Of a stretch of DNA of 64,000 nucleotides, positions 16,383 to 24,919 are shown piece after piece. The stretch comes from Microbacterium testaceum (GTDB taxonomy: Bacteria; Actinomycetota; Actinomycetes; Actinomycetales; Microbacteriaceae): contig NZ_BJML01000002.1 in NCBI RefSeq assembly GCF_006539145.1, positions 1 to 64,000 on the forward strand, read 5' to 3'. Every line of letters begins with the position of its first letter. Within the stretch, counting starts at the first letter, position 1. The position numbers were made by a program, and so were the translations under genes. A model generated the notes under the pieces. The model made no database searches. It had not been told where the DNA came from and worked only from the letters and a program-made list of their open reading frames with translations.

Positions 16383-17978
16383 ATGACGTCGACCCCCTCC
16401 CCGACCGGACCCTCGAGCGACCAGGATCAGGCCCCGCATCGGGCTGCACAGGTGCACGAGGGTGCGCCCGGCATCGAAGAGGTGGACCGCCCCACCGCCG
16501 ACGCCGACTCACGCCCCGAGGGCGACGGCGACGGCCGAGCGAACATCGGCGTCGTGGGCCTGGCCGTGATGGGCTCGAACCTCGCCCGCAACCTCGCCAG
16601 CCGCGAGGGCAACACGGTCGCGATCTTCAACCGCAGCAAGGACAAGACAGAGCACGTTCTCGAGCAGCACCCCGAGGCGAACTTCGTCGCCTCGTTCTCG
16701 TACGAGGACTTCGCCGCGTCGCTGTCGAAGCCGCGCACCGCGATCATCATGGTCAAGGCCGGCCGCCCCACCGACTTCGTCATCGACGAGCTCGTGAAGG
16801 TCTTCGAACCGGGCGACATCATCGTCGACGGCGGCAACGCGCTGTTCACCGACACCATCCGCCGCGAGAAGGCCGTGCGCGACACGGGTATCAACTTCGT
16901 CGGCATGGGCGTCTCGGGAGGGGAGGAGGGCGCCCTGCGCGGGCCCTCGATCATGCCCGGCGGCTCCGACGAGGCCTGGGCCACGCTCGGCCCGATCCTG
17001 AAGTCCATCGCCGCGGTCGCCGAGGGCGAGCCCTGCGTGACGCACGTCGGGCACGACGGTGCCGGTCACTTCGTGAAGATGGTGCACAACGGCATCGAGT
17101 ACGCCGACATGCAGCTGATCGCCGAGGCCTACGACCTTATCCGCCGCGCCACGGGCAAGAGCCCGGCCGAGATCGCCGACGTGTTCGCCGAGTGGAACCG
17201 CGGCGAACTCGAGTCGTACCTCATCGAGATCACCGCCGAAGTACTGCGCCAGACCGACGCCGACACGGGCAAGCCCCTCGTCGACGTCATTCTCGACCAG
17301 GCCGGCGCCAAGGGTACCGGCGCGTGGACCGTGCAGACGGCCCTCGACCTGGGCGTCCCCGTCTCGGGCATCGCCGAGGCCACCTTCGCGCGGTCGCTGT
17401 CCAGCCACCCCGAGCAGCGCGAGGTCTCGCGCGGGCTCCCCGGCCCCTCCGGCACCGACGTGCTGTCGGGCGAGGACGCCGACGCGTTCATCGAGCAGGT
17501 GCGCCTGGCCCTCTACGCCTCGAAGATCGTCGCGTACTCGCAGGGCTTCGACGAGATCCGCGCCGGCGCCGCCCAGTACGACTGGAGCATCGACCTGGGC
17601 GCGGTGTCGAAGATCTGGCGCGGCGGGTGCATCATCCGCGCGCAGTTCCTCAACCGCATCGCCGAGGCCTACGACGCCGAAGCCACCCTCCCCGTGCTGC
17701 TGAGCGCCCCGTACTTCGTCGAGGCGCTCGGCCGGGCGCAGGACGCATGGCGCCACATCGTCTCGCTGTCGGCGGCGAGCGGCATCCCCGCTCCCGCGTT
17801 CAGCTCGTCGCTGGCCTACTACGACGGCCTTCGTGCCGAGCGTCTGCCCGCGGCCCTCATCCAGGGCCAGCGCGACTTCTTCGGTGCGCACACCTACCGT
17901 CGCATCGACAAGGAGGGCACGTTCCACACCCTCTGGTCGGGCGACCGCACCGAGATCGAAGCAGAAGACACCCACTGA
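16383..17978 (+). CDS. gnd: 6-phosphogluconate dehydrogenase, N-terminally extended
   Basis: A 531-residue enzyme that decarboxylates 6-phosphogluconate to ribulose 5-phosphate with NADP+ or NAD+. The core starts near residue 53 with IGVVGLAVMGSNLARNLA; GMGVSGGEEGALRGPSIMPGG and the catalytic lysine motif GHFVKMVHNGIEYADMQ are present. The first 52 residues are a Pro/Asp/Glu-rich, low-complexity extension not found in the usual 470-490-residue enzymes. The ATG at 16383 follows GGAG, and no start codon exists near residue 53, so the extension appears real. It is the last step of the idonate/gluconate route in this cluster. Confidence 0.95.
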   Translation: MTSTPSPTGPSSDQDQAPHRAAQVHEGAPGIEEVDRPTADADSRPEGDGDGRANIGVVGLAVMGSNLARNLASREGNTVAIFNRSKDKTEHVLEQHPEANFVASFSYEDFAASLSKPRTAIIMVKAGRPTDFVIDELVKVFEPGDIIVDGGNALFTDTIRREKAVRDTGINFVGMGVSGGEEGALRGPSIMPGGSDEAWATLGPILKSIAAVAEGEPCVTHVGHDGAGHFVKMVHNGIEYADMQLIAEAYDLIRRATGKSPAEIADVFAEWNRGELESYLIEITAEVLRQTDADTGKPLVDVILDQAGAKGTGAWTVQTALDLGVPVSGIAEATFARSLSSHPEQREVSRGLPGPSGTDVLSGEDADAFIEQVRLALYASKIVAYSQGFDEIRAGAAQYDWSIDLGAVSKIWRGGCIIRAQFLNRIAEAYDAEATLPVLLSAPYFVEALGRAQDAWRHIVSLSAASGIPAPAFSSSLAYYDGLRAERLPAALIQGQRDFFGAHTYRRIDKEGTFHTLWSGDRTEIEAEDTH

Positions 17979-17986
17979 GAGTCATC

Positions 17987-18454
17987 GTGGCGAAGCGGCG
18001 ACGGGCCTGGCTCGTCGCCGCTTCGTGCGTCTACGCATTCGGGGTGTGGTGGATGACGCTGCGCCCCTCGATCTACGACGCCGAGGTCGGCGGCATCCTG
18101 AGCCGCCTACTCGACGTCGTGCATTCCTCGCCCGCGACGGCGTGGATCACCTTCGACGTGATCGAATCGGTCTCCAATGTCGCGATGTTCGTGCCGCTCG
18201 GCCTGCTCGTGATCCTCTGGCGCGGGCGGTGGTGGCACGGCATCCTGCTCGGGATCGTCGCGAGCTCGGCGATCGAGCTGACCCAGCTGTTCTTCCTGCC
18301 CACGCGCGTCGCGGACGTCCGCGACGTCGTCGCGAACACCGTGGGAGCCGCGATCGGAGTCGGTATAGGGCTCGTTCTCAGCCGTCGGATCTCCGGTTCC
18401 CAGGATTCCCATAAGGCTCGCCATAGAAAGCTCATAGATACGAGAGCACAATGA
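17987..18454 (+). CDS. VanZ-like family membrane protein
   Basis: A 155-residue protein with four hydrophobic segments. The VanZ signature is clear: NVAMFVPLGLLV, then AIELTQLFFL, and RVADVRDVVANTVGAAIG. VanZ-like proteins are of unclear function; a few affect glycopeptide resistance. The GTG at 17987 lies 8 bases past the gnd stop, and its stop overlaps the response regulator ATG by 4 bases (ATGA), so it may be cotranscribed with both neighbours. Confidence 0.85.
   Translation: MAKRRRAWLVAASCVYAFGVWWMTLRPSIYDAEVGGILSRLLDVVHSSPATAWITFDVIESVSNVAMFVPLGLLVILWRGRWWHGILLGIVASSAIELTQLFFLPTRVADVRDVVANTVGAAIGVGIGLVLSRRISGSQDSHKARHRKLIDTRAQ
18410..18436 (+). promoter_or_regulatory. Possible direct-repeat operator before the response regulator
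   Basis: Three CATA cores occur in the same orientation at 18410, 18422 and 18433, about one helical turn apart, within an A-richer patch at the 3' end of the VanZ-like gene and 15 bases before the response regulator start. OmpR/PhoP-class regulators bind direct repeats with 11-bp spacing, so autoregulation is plausible. This is a pattern inference only. Confidence 0.35.
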
Positions 18455-19194
18455 GTTCCATGACCGCGACCGCCGCCGCCCCCACCTTCACCCGCCCCGA
18501 CGGGAGCGCCCTCCGCGTCCTCGTCGTCGACGACGAGCAGATGCTCACCGATCTGCTGTCCATGGCCCTGCGCATGGAGGGCTGGGACGTCAAGACCGCC
18601 GGATCGGGCTTCGACGCCCTGCAGTCCGCGCGCGACTTCGAGCCGGATGCCATGGTGCTCGACATCATGATGCCCGACCTCGACGGCATGGCGGTGCTGC
18701 AGCGCCTGCGCCACTCGGGCAACGAGGTGCCGGTGCTCTTCCTCACGGCGAAGGACGCCGTGGCCGATCGCGTCGCAGGCCTCACCGCGGGCGGCGACGA
18801 CTACGTCACGAAGCCCTTCAGCCTCGAGGAGGTCGTGGCGCGCCTGCGCGGGCTGATGCGTCGCGCCGGCACCGCCCTGACGCGCGACTCAGAACCCATC
18901 CTGCGCGTCGGCGACCTCTCGCTGAACGAGGACAGCCACGAGGTCATCCGCGGCGGCAAGGAGATCGAGCTGACCGCGACCGAGTTCGAGCTGCTGCGTT
19001 TCCTCATGCGCAACCAGCGTCGTGTGGTGTCGAAGGCGCAGATCCTCGACCGCGTCTGGAACTACGACTTCGGGGGCCGCTCGAGCGTCGTCGAGCTGTA
19101 CATCTCGTACCTGCGCAAGAAGATCGACGCTGGAAACGACCCGCTCATCCACACCGTGCGCGGTGTGGGATACATGATCAAAGCCCCTCAGTGA
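18451..19194 (+). CDS. OmpR/PhoP-type response regulator
   Basis: A 247-residue regulator with a receiver domain (about residues 20-140; phosphoacceptor Asp71 in VLDIMMPD, Thr99, Lys121 in YVTKPFSLEEVVARLRGL, core YVTKPF) and a C-terminal winged helix ending in a DNA-binding segment with VVELYISYLRKKID and HTVRGVGYMIKAP. The spacing and sequence resemble mycobacterial PhoP/TcrX-like regulators. The ATG overlaps the VanZ-like stop; a second ATG at 18460 is possible. The kinase gene overlaps by 4 bases, forming a two-component pair. The signal is unknown. Confidence 0.93.
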   Translation: MSSMTATAAAPTFTRPDGSALRVLVVDDEQMLTDLLSMALRMEGWDVKTAGSGFDALQSARDFEPDAMVLDIMMPDLDGMAVLQRLRHSGNEVPVLFLTAKDAVADRVAGLTAGGDDYVTKPFSLEEVVARLRGLMRRAGTALTRDSEPILRVGDLSLNEDSHEVIRGGKEIELTATEFELLRFLMRNQRRVVSKAQILDRVWNYDFGGRSSVVELYISYLRKKIDAGNDPLIHTVRGVGYMIKAPQ

Positions 19195-20798
19195 GTATCC
19201 CGCCGAGACCTGCACCCCCCGTTCCTCCCCCATCCGAGGTAGGGCAGACCGACGCCTCCGCCGACGACGACCCCGGCACACCGGAGCCGAAACCGAAGCG
19301 GGAGCCCCTGTCGAAGAGGCTCCGTCGACCTTGGACACTGCAAGCACGCCTGATGACGGCCGTCATCGGCATGGTGGCGTTCATCCTGGTGATGATCGGC
19401 ATCTCGACCAGCGCGATCCTCAGCCAGGTGCTCTACGTGAACCTCGGCGCTCAGGTCGACGAAGCGGCCGCCTCGATCCAGCCGCGGGCGGCGTTCCAGA
19501 ATTCGGCGGAGCAAGTCTTGGAGTCGGGGTTCTTCGATTCCGGCACGCTCCTCGTCATGAACTCGCGGGGTACCGGGATCACCGGGGCCGTCGTCGGCGA
19601 CAACGGGGCGCGCGCTCTCACCACCGACGACCTCGGCCGGATCGCCGACAGCCTGCAGGCCGCAGCCGACTCGAACGCTCAGACGGTCGACCTGCCGAAC
19701 CTCGGCGAGTACCTCGTCCGGACGTTCCAGACGCCCGGGAGCGACAGCATCTTCCTGGTCGGGCTCCCCCTCTCGAGCGTCACCAGCACGATCGGTGCCA
19801 TCCTCACCACCGTTGCGCTGGTGACCACGGGCGGCCTGCTGCTCCTCGCCGTCATCATCGCGATCGTCATCCGTCTCGGGCTCCGTCCCCTGCGAGCCGT
19901 CGCCGAGACCGCGACCCGCGTGGCCTCCCTGCGCATGGAGCAGGGTGACGTCTCGATCACCGAGCGCGTCCCCTCCGACCAGGTCGACGATCACACCGAG
20001 ATCGGACAGGTGGGCACCGCGCTCAACACCCTGCTCGACCGCGTCGACGCCTCGCTCAGCGCGCGCCAGCGCAACGAAGAGCTCATGCGCCGGTTCGTGG
20101 CCGACGCCAGCCATGAACTGCGAACCCCCTTGGCATCCATTCGCGGGTTCTCGGAACTGTCGCTGCGCGCCATGCGCCAGGCACAGGACGACGAGAGCCG
20201 TCAGCGCATCGCCTTGGCCGTCGAGACCACCGAACAGTCGCTTGAACGCATTCAGGCGCAGTCGCTGCGCATGACCACGCTCGTCGAGGACCTGCTGCTC
20301 CTCGCTCGCCTCGACGAGGGACAGGAGCTCGTCTACGGCTCGGTCGACCTCACGCGCCTCGCCGTCGAAGCGGTGGGCGATGCACGCCCCGCCGGCCCCG
20401 ACCATTCGTGGACGATCGACGTCCCCGACACCCCCGTCGAACTCGCCGGAGACGCCTCGCGCCTGCACCAAGTGGTGGCGAACCTGCTCGCCAACGCCCG
20501 CACGCACACGCCAGCGGGCAGCGAAGTGAACGTGTCGGTGGCGCACGAGGGCGCCGAGGCCGTGTTGCGCGTGCACGACAACGGCCCCGGCATCGACCCG
20601 TCGGTCGCCTCCCAGCTGTTCGAGCGATTCGCCCGCGCCGACCGTTCCCGCGACCGCAAGACCGGCGGCACGGGCCTCGGCCTCTCGATCGCGCGCGCCA
20701 TCGTCGACGCCCACCGCGGCACGATCACCGTGAAGAGCACCCCCGGCGATACGACGTTCGAGGTGCGGCTCCCCGCGAAGCCCGCCGATCCGGTGTGA
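19191..20798 (+). CDS. Two-component sensor histidine kinase
   Basis: A 535-residue membrane kinase: a Pro-rich cytoplasmic N-terminus, membrane helix 1 at about residues 54-77, an extracytoplasmic sensor region to about 200, membrane helix 2 at about 202-227, a HAMP linker, an H box DASHELRTP with His308, then the ATPase domain with N box VVANLLANARTHTP, DNGPGID and GGTGLGLSI. The GTG start overlaps the regulator stop (GTGA), so the pair is coupled. The sensor domain does not match a family I recognise. Confidence 0.93.
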   Translation: MSIPPRPAPPVPPPSEVGQTDASADDDPGTPEPKPKREPLSKRLRRPWTLQARLMTAVIGMVAFILVMIGISTSAILSQVLYVNLGAQVDEAAASIQPRAAFQNSAEQVLESGFFDSGTLLVMNSRGTGITGAVVGDNGARALTTDDLGRIADSLQAAADSNAQTVDLPNLGEYLVRTFQTPGSDSIFLVGLPLSSVTSTIGAILTTVALVTTGGLLLLAVIIAIVIRLGLRPLRAVAETATRVASLRMEQGDVSITERVPSDQVDDHTEIGQVGTALNTLLDRVDASLSARQRNEELMRRFVADASHELRTPLASIRGFSELSLRAMRQAQDDESRQRIALAVETTEQSLERIQAQSLRMTTLVEDLLLLARLDEGQELVYGSVDLTRLAVEAVGDARPAGPDHSWTIDVPDTPVELAGDASRLHQVVANLLANARTHTPAGSEVNVSVAHEGAEAVLRVHDNGPGIDPSVASQLFERFARADRSRDRKTGGTGLGLSIARAIVDAHRGTITVKSTPGDTTFEVRLPAKPADPV

Positions 20799-20810
20799 CG
20801 TCCCGGATGC

Positions 20811-20842
20811 CGGCGGTCAGGAGCAGCGTTCCCTGACCGCCG
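20811..20842. terminator. Bidirectional terminator overlapping the S41 gene end
   Basis: An 11-bp perfect stem CGGCGGTCAGG (20811-20821) with CCTGACCGCCG (20832-20842) and a 10-base loop lies between the convergent kinase and S41 genes; it covers the last codons of the S41 gene. Confidence 0.75.
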
Positions 20843-21776
20843 CGCGCGCAGCCTCGGTGTCGGGGCCGGGGGCGACCTCGACGTCGGGGACGAGGGGGCC
20901 GTCGTAGACCCGGCCGGTGCGGTCGACGTCGTAGGTCGTGGTGAGGATGAGGCGCGCGCCGTCACGGAGTTCCCTCGCCTCGTTGCCGGTCGTCAACCCC
21001 GCCGTCGGTTTTCCGACTCGGACGGCGTCGGCCTGTCCGGCGAACGCGATCGCCACGATCTCGGCGGCGCTCGCGGTCACCCCCGACGTCAGCAGCGCCA
21101 CCGGAGCGTCGATGGCGAACCCTCCGGCAGAAGCAGTGTCGTCTCCCCCGGGCGTCGAGACGACGCCACCGTCGTCGACGTGCGCCCACTGCACGACCTC
21201 GCCGCGCTTCAGCCCGACGACATCTCCGTCATCGAGCAGCGGCGCCGCCACGGCGAGCATGGGCCAGGCGTTTCCTCCGCCGTTCGCGCGAAGGTCGACG
21301 ATCCACCCGCAGTCCGTCGAAGCCGCGGCAGCGCGCATTGCCTCACGACCCGAGGATGCGTACCGTTCCACCGCCTCGGGCTCCTCACCCTGGAACCCGG
21401 GCAGCGTGAGGACGCTGATTCCGTCGCGCGTCGACACGGTCGGCACGGGGAAGGATGCTCCCGGCGCGTTCTGTTCGGCGATGGAGGAGACGTCCGCGGG
21501 CGTCATCAGCCGCGAGTGCACCCCGCCCGCCACCGCGGCCAGTTCACTCAGCCCGTGGTAAGTCGCTGCGATCGTCGCCTTCGCCTTCAGCTCGGGCTCG
21601 GCCCGAGCCACGGCATCCCGGAATTCGTCCGTGTCGGCGTGGATCCCATCTCTCATCTCGGCGATGGCCGCATCGACATAGGTCGCGACCCCGTCTCCGC
21701 CGCCGTCGGCGGAGCATCCGCTGAGGGCGAGCGTCGCGGCGAGGAGGAGGACGCGAGCGGCCCGCCCCCGGTTCAC
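20817..21776 (-). CDS. S41-family peptidase-like lipoprotein
   Basis: A 319-residue exported protein. The GTG start gives a signal peptide ending in the lipobox LALSGC, so the mature protein is lipid-anchored outside the membrane. The C-terminal half is the tail-specific protease core: catalytic Ser in TSGVTASAAEIVAIAF and the Lys-containing RVGKPTAGLTTGN. No PDZ domain is seen, which is short for the family and suggests a specialised peptidase or non-classical member. The start overlaps the stop of the preceding hypothetical gene by 4 bases (GTGA). It ends the minus-strand run that begins with the FMN lipoprotein, but a role in electron transfer is not implied. Confidence 0.82.
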   Translation of the reverse strand: MNRGRAARVLLLAATLALSGCSADGGGDGVATYVDAAIAEMRDGIHADTDEFRDAVARAEPELKAKATIAATYHGLSELAAVAGGVHSRLMTPADVSSIAEQNAPGASFPVPTVSTRDGISVLTLPGFQGEEPEAVERYASSGREAMRAAAASTDCGWIVDLRANGGGNAWPMLAVAAPLLDDGDVVGLKRGEVVQWAHVDDGGVVSTPGGDDTASAGGFAIDAPVALLTSGVTASAAEIVAIAFAGQADAVRVGKPTAGLTTGNEARELRDGARLILTTTYDVDRTGRVYDGPLVPDVEVAPGPDTEAARAAVRERCS

Positions 21777-22393
21777 GGCCACAGGGGACGGACGGATGCC
21801 GCGAGGGCGCGAATCCGCCCCGCGTCGAGAACGACCCGGGATTCGGCGACCCCGAACGCCGGCCACTTCACCACGATCTCGAGCGGTCCCTCGGGCGGCA
21901 GGGGATGAAGCCAGAGCCCGTCGTGCATCACGTACTCGTCACCGCCGCCGTTGCCTCCGCCACCGGTCGGACGGACGGTATGGGGCGCCGGTCCTTCGTC
22001 TGACGAGTCCTGATCCATCCGCATTCCGAAGGCCTCGTCGACAAGCAGATGCTGACCATCGCCGAGAGCGAGTCCCCACCGCAATCGATCGGGTGACCGC
22101 TCCCCCATGTGGAAATGCCCGTTGAAGTCCATCTGGGCGAGCTGCCACTCTCGAGCATCCCGCCCGCCCCGGCGCAGATGCCGGTCGAGGAGGATCTCGA
22201 TCCCGTCGGAGTACACCCGGGCGCCCATGAGGGCGATCACCACGTCGTCTCCTCGCCCGACGACCTCGGAGGCAGGAAAGAGTACCGGCACCTCGTCGCG
22301 AGGAGGCTCGAACGAGGGCTGCCGCTCATGACGCTCATCGAACGGGTTCTCGTGATCGCCGGACGGCTCGACGGGAAAGAAGGAGAACGACAT
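21773..22393 (-). CDS. Hypothetical protein
   Basis: A 206-residue protein that I do not recognise. It is hydrophilic, has no signal peptide or membrane segment, and begins with an acidic/His-rich region (SGDHENPFDERHERQP), followed by a beta-rich body and a Gly-rich stretch GGGGNGGGDEY. The pattern resembles small cytoplasmic proteins of unknown function that sit beside secreted proteases in actinobacteria. The ATG at 22393 is used because GGGTGGGGGA precedes it; a longer start at 22429 adds low-quality sequence. It lies 43 bases after the NqrB-FNR gene and overlaps the S41 gene start. Confidence 0.6.
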   Translation of the reverse strand: MSFSFFPVEPSGDHENPFDERHERQPSFEPPRDEVPVLFPASEVVGRGDDVVIALMGARVYSDGIEILLDRHLRRGGRDAREWQLAQMDFNGHFHMGERSPDRLRWGLALGDGQHLLVDEAFGMRMDQDSSDEGPAPHTVRPTGGGGNGGGDEYVMHDGLWLHPLPPEGPLEIVVKWPAFGVAESRVVLDAGRIRALAASVRPLWP

Positions 22394-22436
22394 TCCCCCA
22401 CCCTTCCGGGTCGAACTCCGTCCCGCCACCCTTGAT

Positions 22437-23990
22437 TCAGTACCCGGCGAATGCGTCCGTGGTCAGTGACTTCGCCTTCGCGAGCGCGGGAGCGAGCGCC
22501 GAGATGAGCCGCGGCGGACCGGAGACGTACGCGGAGCGCTGGGCGATGTCGGGGACCGTGCGGAAGAGGCCCTCGGCATCCACGCGATCGGGTCCGGCCC
22601 ATACCCAGCCCGTCGGGAGATCGAGCGGCTCATCGCGCGAGAAGACCACGACGGGGATACCGCTGGCGGCGATCTCGTCACGGAAGGCCAGCTCCGCGGC
22701 CTCTGACACCACATAGACGAGAACCACGTCGCGGTCCTGGCCTGTCGCGACCAGGTGGCGCAGCTGCGACACGAAGGGCGTCACCCCGATGCCGGCCGCG
22801 ACCAGGAGCACGGGCGAGGTCGGCCGCGACGGCAGGACGAAGTCGCCCCAGACGCCCGTGACCGCAAGCGTCGAGCCGGGCTCGACCGCGGCCAGCGCCC
22901 GCTTATAGGAGGACTGAGAGCCGTCCTTGAAGGCGATACGCACCTCGGGCAGGTCCTCAGGAGCCGAGACGATCGAGAACTCGCGGCGCGTGCCGCGAGC
23001 ATCGGGGCGGCGGTGCGGCACGTCGAGCTCGAGGTACTGCCCGGGATGGAACGAGAAAGGGCGGACGGCGTGGAACGAGAGCTCGCGCACCGTGGGCGTC
23101 ACGTCGCGGCGTCGCGCGACCCGCAGACGGACGGCCGCGCGCAGGCAGAACAGGAACGCGAGCAGGTTGCCCACGAGCAGGGCCCGCTCCTGGCCGAGGG
23201 TGATCTCGCCCAGCGGCAGCGGCCATCCCGCGAGGACGCCGACGAGGATCGCGACGACGTACTGCTGCACACGGCGCGGAGGCAGGGTCAGCGGCTCCGA
23301 CAGCATGAAGGCGCCGAGGAAGAGGAAGGGCGACGAGAACGCCACCTGCAGCAGCACGCTCGGCACGTCGACCGGGAAGCCCGCGGCCTGGAACTGCACG
23401 CTCGTGCGGAGGAAGGCCACGGCCATCGCGACGACCCAGAAGACCACCACGATCGGCAGCTTGTCGGTGCGCAGCAGCAGCAGGACGCCGAGCACCAGGA
23501 CCGGGGCCGCGAGCCACGGCGAGCCGACCCACCACGCCGACGACCCCAGGTCGGGCGCCCAGATGCTCACGATCGTCAGCACCGTCGCGCCGGTGGCCGC
23601 GGGATTGAAGATGTGCCGACCGCGCCACACGAGCAGGTACTTCGACGCGGATGCCACGACCCCGGCCAGAGCGAGACCGGCCAGGCCCACCGGTTCCACC
23701 GTGGGACGCAGGACGAACAGCAGGATGCCGGCGGTGATCAGCGAGGACTCCAGGCGGCGCGGCATCCGGAGCAGGCTCTGCGCCACCAGATCGGTGAGCG
23801 CGCACGCGGCGGCGAGCACCACCGCGCTCGAGACGATCGCGAGGGGCTGCGGCACCACCAGTCCCGCGAACGACAGGACGAGCGAGATGACGGCGAGGAG
23901 ACCGAGCGACGCCATGACGAGCCGGTACATCGAGACGCGTCCGATGAGGCCGAGGACCCGGGTCGAACCGGCGGTGAGCGTGGTGCTCAT
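22437..23990 (-). CDS. NqrB/RnfD-like membrane protein fused to ferredoxin-NADP reductase domain
   Basis: A 517-residue fusion. Residues about 15-290 hold 9-10 membrane segments of NqrB/RnfD type, including GRHIFNPAATGATVL, similar to the region that carries covalent FMN in those subunits. Residues about 295-517 are an FNR module: FAD-binding RREFS near residue 335, NAD(P)-binding AAGIGVTPFVSQL near 401, and the C-terminal YVSGPPRLI. This joins a cytoplasmic NAD(P)H-oxidising domain directly to a transmembrane flavin carrier. With ApbE and an FMN-binding lipoprotein just upstream, it probably moves electrons from NAD(P)H across the membrane to the lipoprotein FMN. Substrate beyond that is unknown. 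Confidence 0.82.
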   Translation of the reverse strand: MSTTLTAGSTRVLGLIGRVSMYRLVMASLGLLAVISLVLSFAGLVVPQPLAIVSSAVVLAAACALTDLVAQSLLRMPRRLESSLITAGILLFVLRPTVEPVGLAGLALAGVVASASKYLLVWRGRHIFNPAATGATVLTIVSIWAPDLGSSAWWVGSPWLAAPVLVLGVLLLLRTDKLPIVVVFWVVAMAVAFLRTSVQFQAAGFPVDVPSVLLQVAFSSPFLFLGAFMLSEPLTLPPRRVQQYVVAILVGVLAGWPLPLGEITLGQERALLVGNLLAFLFCLRAAVRLRVARRRDVTPTVRELSFHAVRPFSFHPGQYLELDVPHRRPDARGTRREFSIVSAPEDLPEVRIAFKDGSQSSYKRALAAVEPGSTLAVTGVWGDFVLPSRPTSPVLLVAAGIGVTPFVSQLRHLVATGQDRDVVLVYVVSEAAELAFRDEIAASGIPVVVFSRDEPLDLPTGWVWAGPDRVDAEGLFRTVPDIAQRSAYVSGPPRLISALAPALAKAKSLTTDAFAGY

Positions 23991-24029
23991 GAGGGGAACC
24001 CTTCAGAGGAGTCGAGGCGGGGGGATGAA

Positions 24030-24914
24030 TCAGGGTGAAGAGAAGATCTCGCCCGAGAAGCCGGGCGACCACTCGACGCGGCCGTCGGTGCGCATGCGCA
24101 CCCAGTGAGCGTTCCAGGATGCCGCAAGCTCCGGGCCGCCGTCGAAGAACAGCGCCGTAGCGAGAGCGTCGGCGCGCATCGCGGTCTCGGCGAGAGCCCA
24201 GGTCGCCGCGTAGGCCCGCACGGGGGCGCCCGTGCGCGCATCGAGCACGTGGTGGAGGCCGTCTCCCCACGCGCGGCGGTTGATCGCCGAGGCGCAGAGC
24301 GCTCCGTCGGTCACGGTGACGACGCCGATGGCGAGCGTCGGATCGAAGGGGTGCTCGAGGCCGACGCGAACCGGGGTTCCGCGCGCGGCGAGATCGCCCG
24401 ACGCGTCGACGACCACGTCGCCGTCGACGAACCGGCGCACGACGTCGAGCACGAGGTCGACCAGTCGCCCCTTGCCGAGGGCCCCGACGTCGATGGTCGC
24501 GCGCGTCGCGACGCTCACGCGTTCGGCGTCCCAGGTGAGGACGTCGTGCCACGACGGGGCCGGTTGCGGGTCTCCCCCGGGCGCGAGGGTCAGCCGCGCG
24601 TCGTAGCCGAGACGCGCGAGCGCGTCACCGACCAGCGGGTTCACCGCGCCGGAGGTCGCCGCGTCGAGTTCGCGATACAGCGAGAACATGGCATCCGCGT
24701 CGTCCGGGACCGGGACGGATGCCGCGCGCCCCTCGGAGAGCGCCGACACGAGCGAATCGTCGCGAAATCGCGACCACTCCCGGTCGAAGCGTTCGACGAC
24801 GGACGAGACCGCGTCGCGGGCGACCGAGGACAGCGGGTGCGCCGTCTCGATCGCCCACGACGTGCCGATCGCATCGAAGGCCCAGGTCGAGCCCGTCGCG
24901 ATCGGAGTGCTCAT
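24030..24914 (-). CDS. apbE: FAD:protein FMN transferase
   Basis: A 294-residue ApbE-family enzyme that attaches FMN from FAD covalently to Thr/Ser of target proteins. Present are NPLVGDALARLGYD, the Mg-binding-type IDVGALGKGRLVDLV, VVDASGDL and HHVLDARTG. No signal peptide is evident, unlike the many exported ApbE proteins, so modification would occur in the cytoplasm unless export uses another route. The ATG at 24914 is 5 bases past the stop of the FMN lipoprotein gene. Its likely targets are that lipoprotein and the neighbouring membrane subunit. Confidence 0.92.
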   Translation of the reverse strand: MSTPIATGSTWAFDAIGTSWAIETAHPLSSVARDAVSSVVERFDREWSRFRDDSLVSALSEGRAASVPVPDDADAMFSLYRELDAATSGAVNPLVGDALARLGYDARLTLAPGGDPQPAPSWHDVLTWDAERVSVATRATIDVGALGKGRLVDLVLDVVRRFVDGDVVVDASGDLAARGTPVRVGLEHPFDPTLAIGVVTVTDGALCASAINRRAWGDGLHHVLDARTGAPVRAYAATWALAETAMRADALATALFFDGGPELAASWNAHWVRMRTDGRVEWSPGFSGEIFSSP

Positions 24915-24919
24915 GGCCG

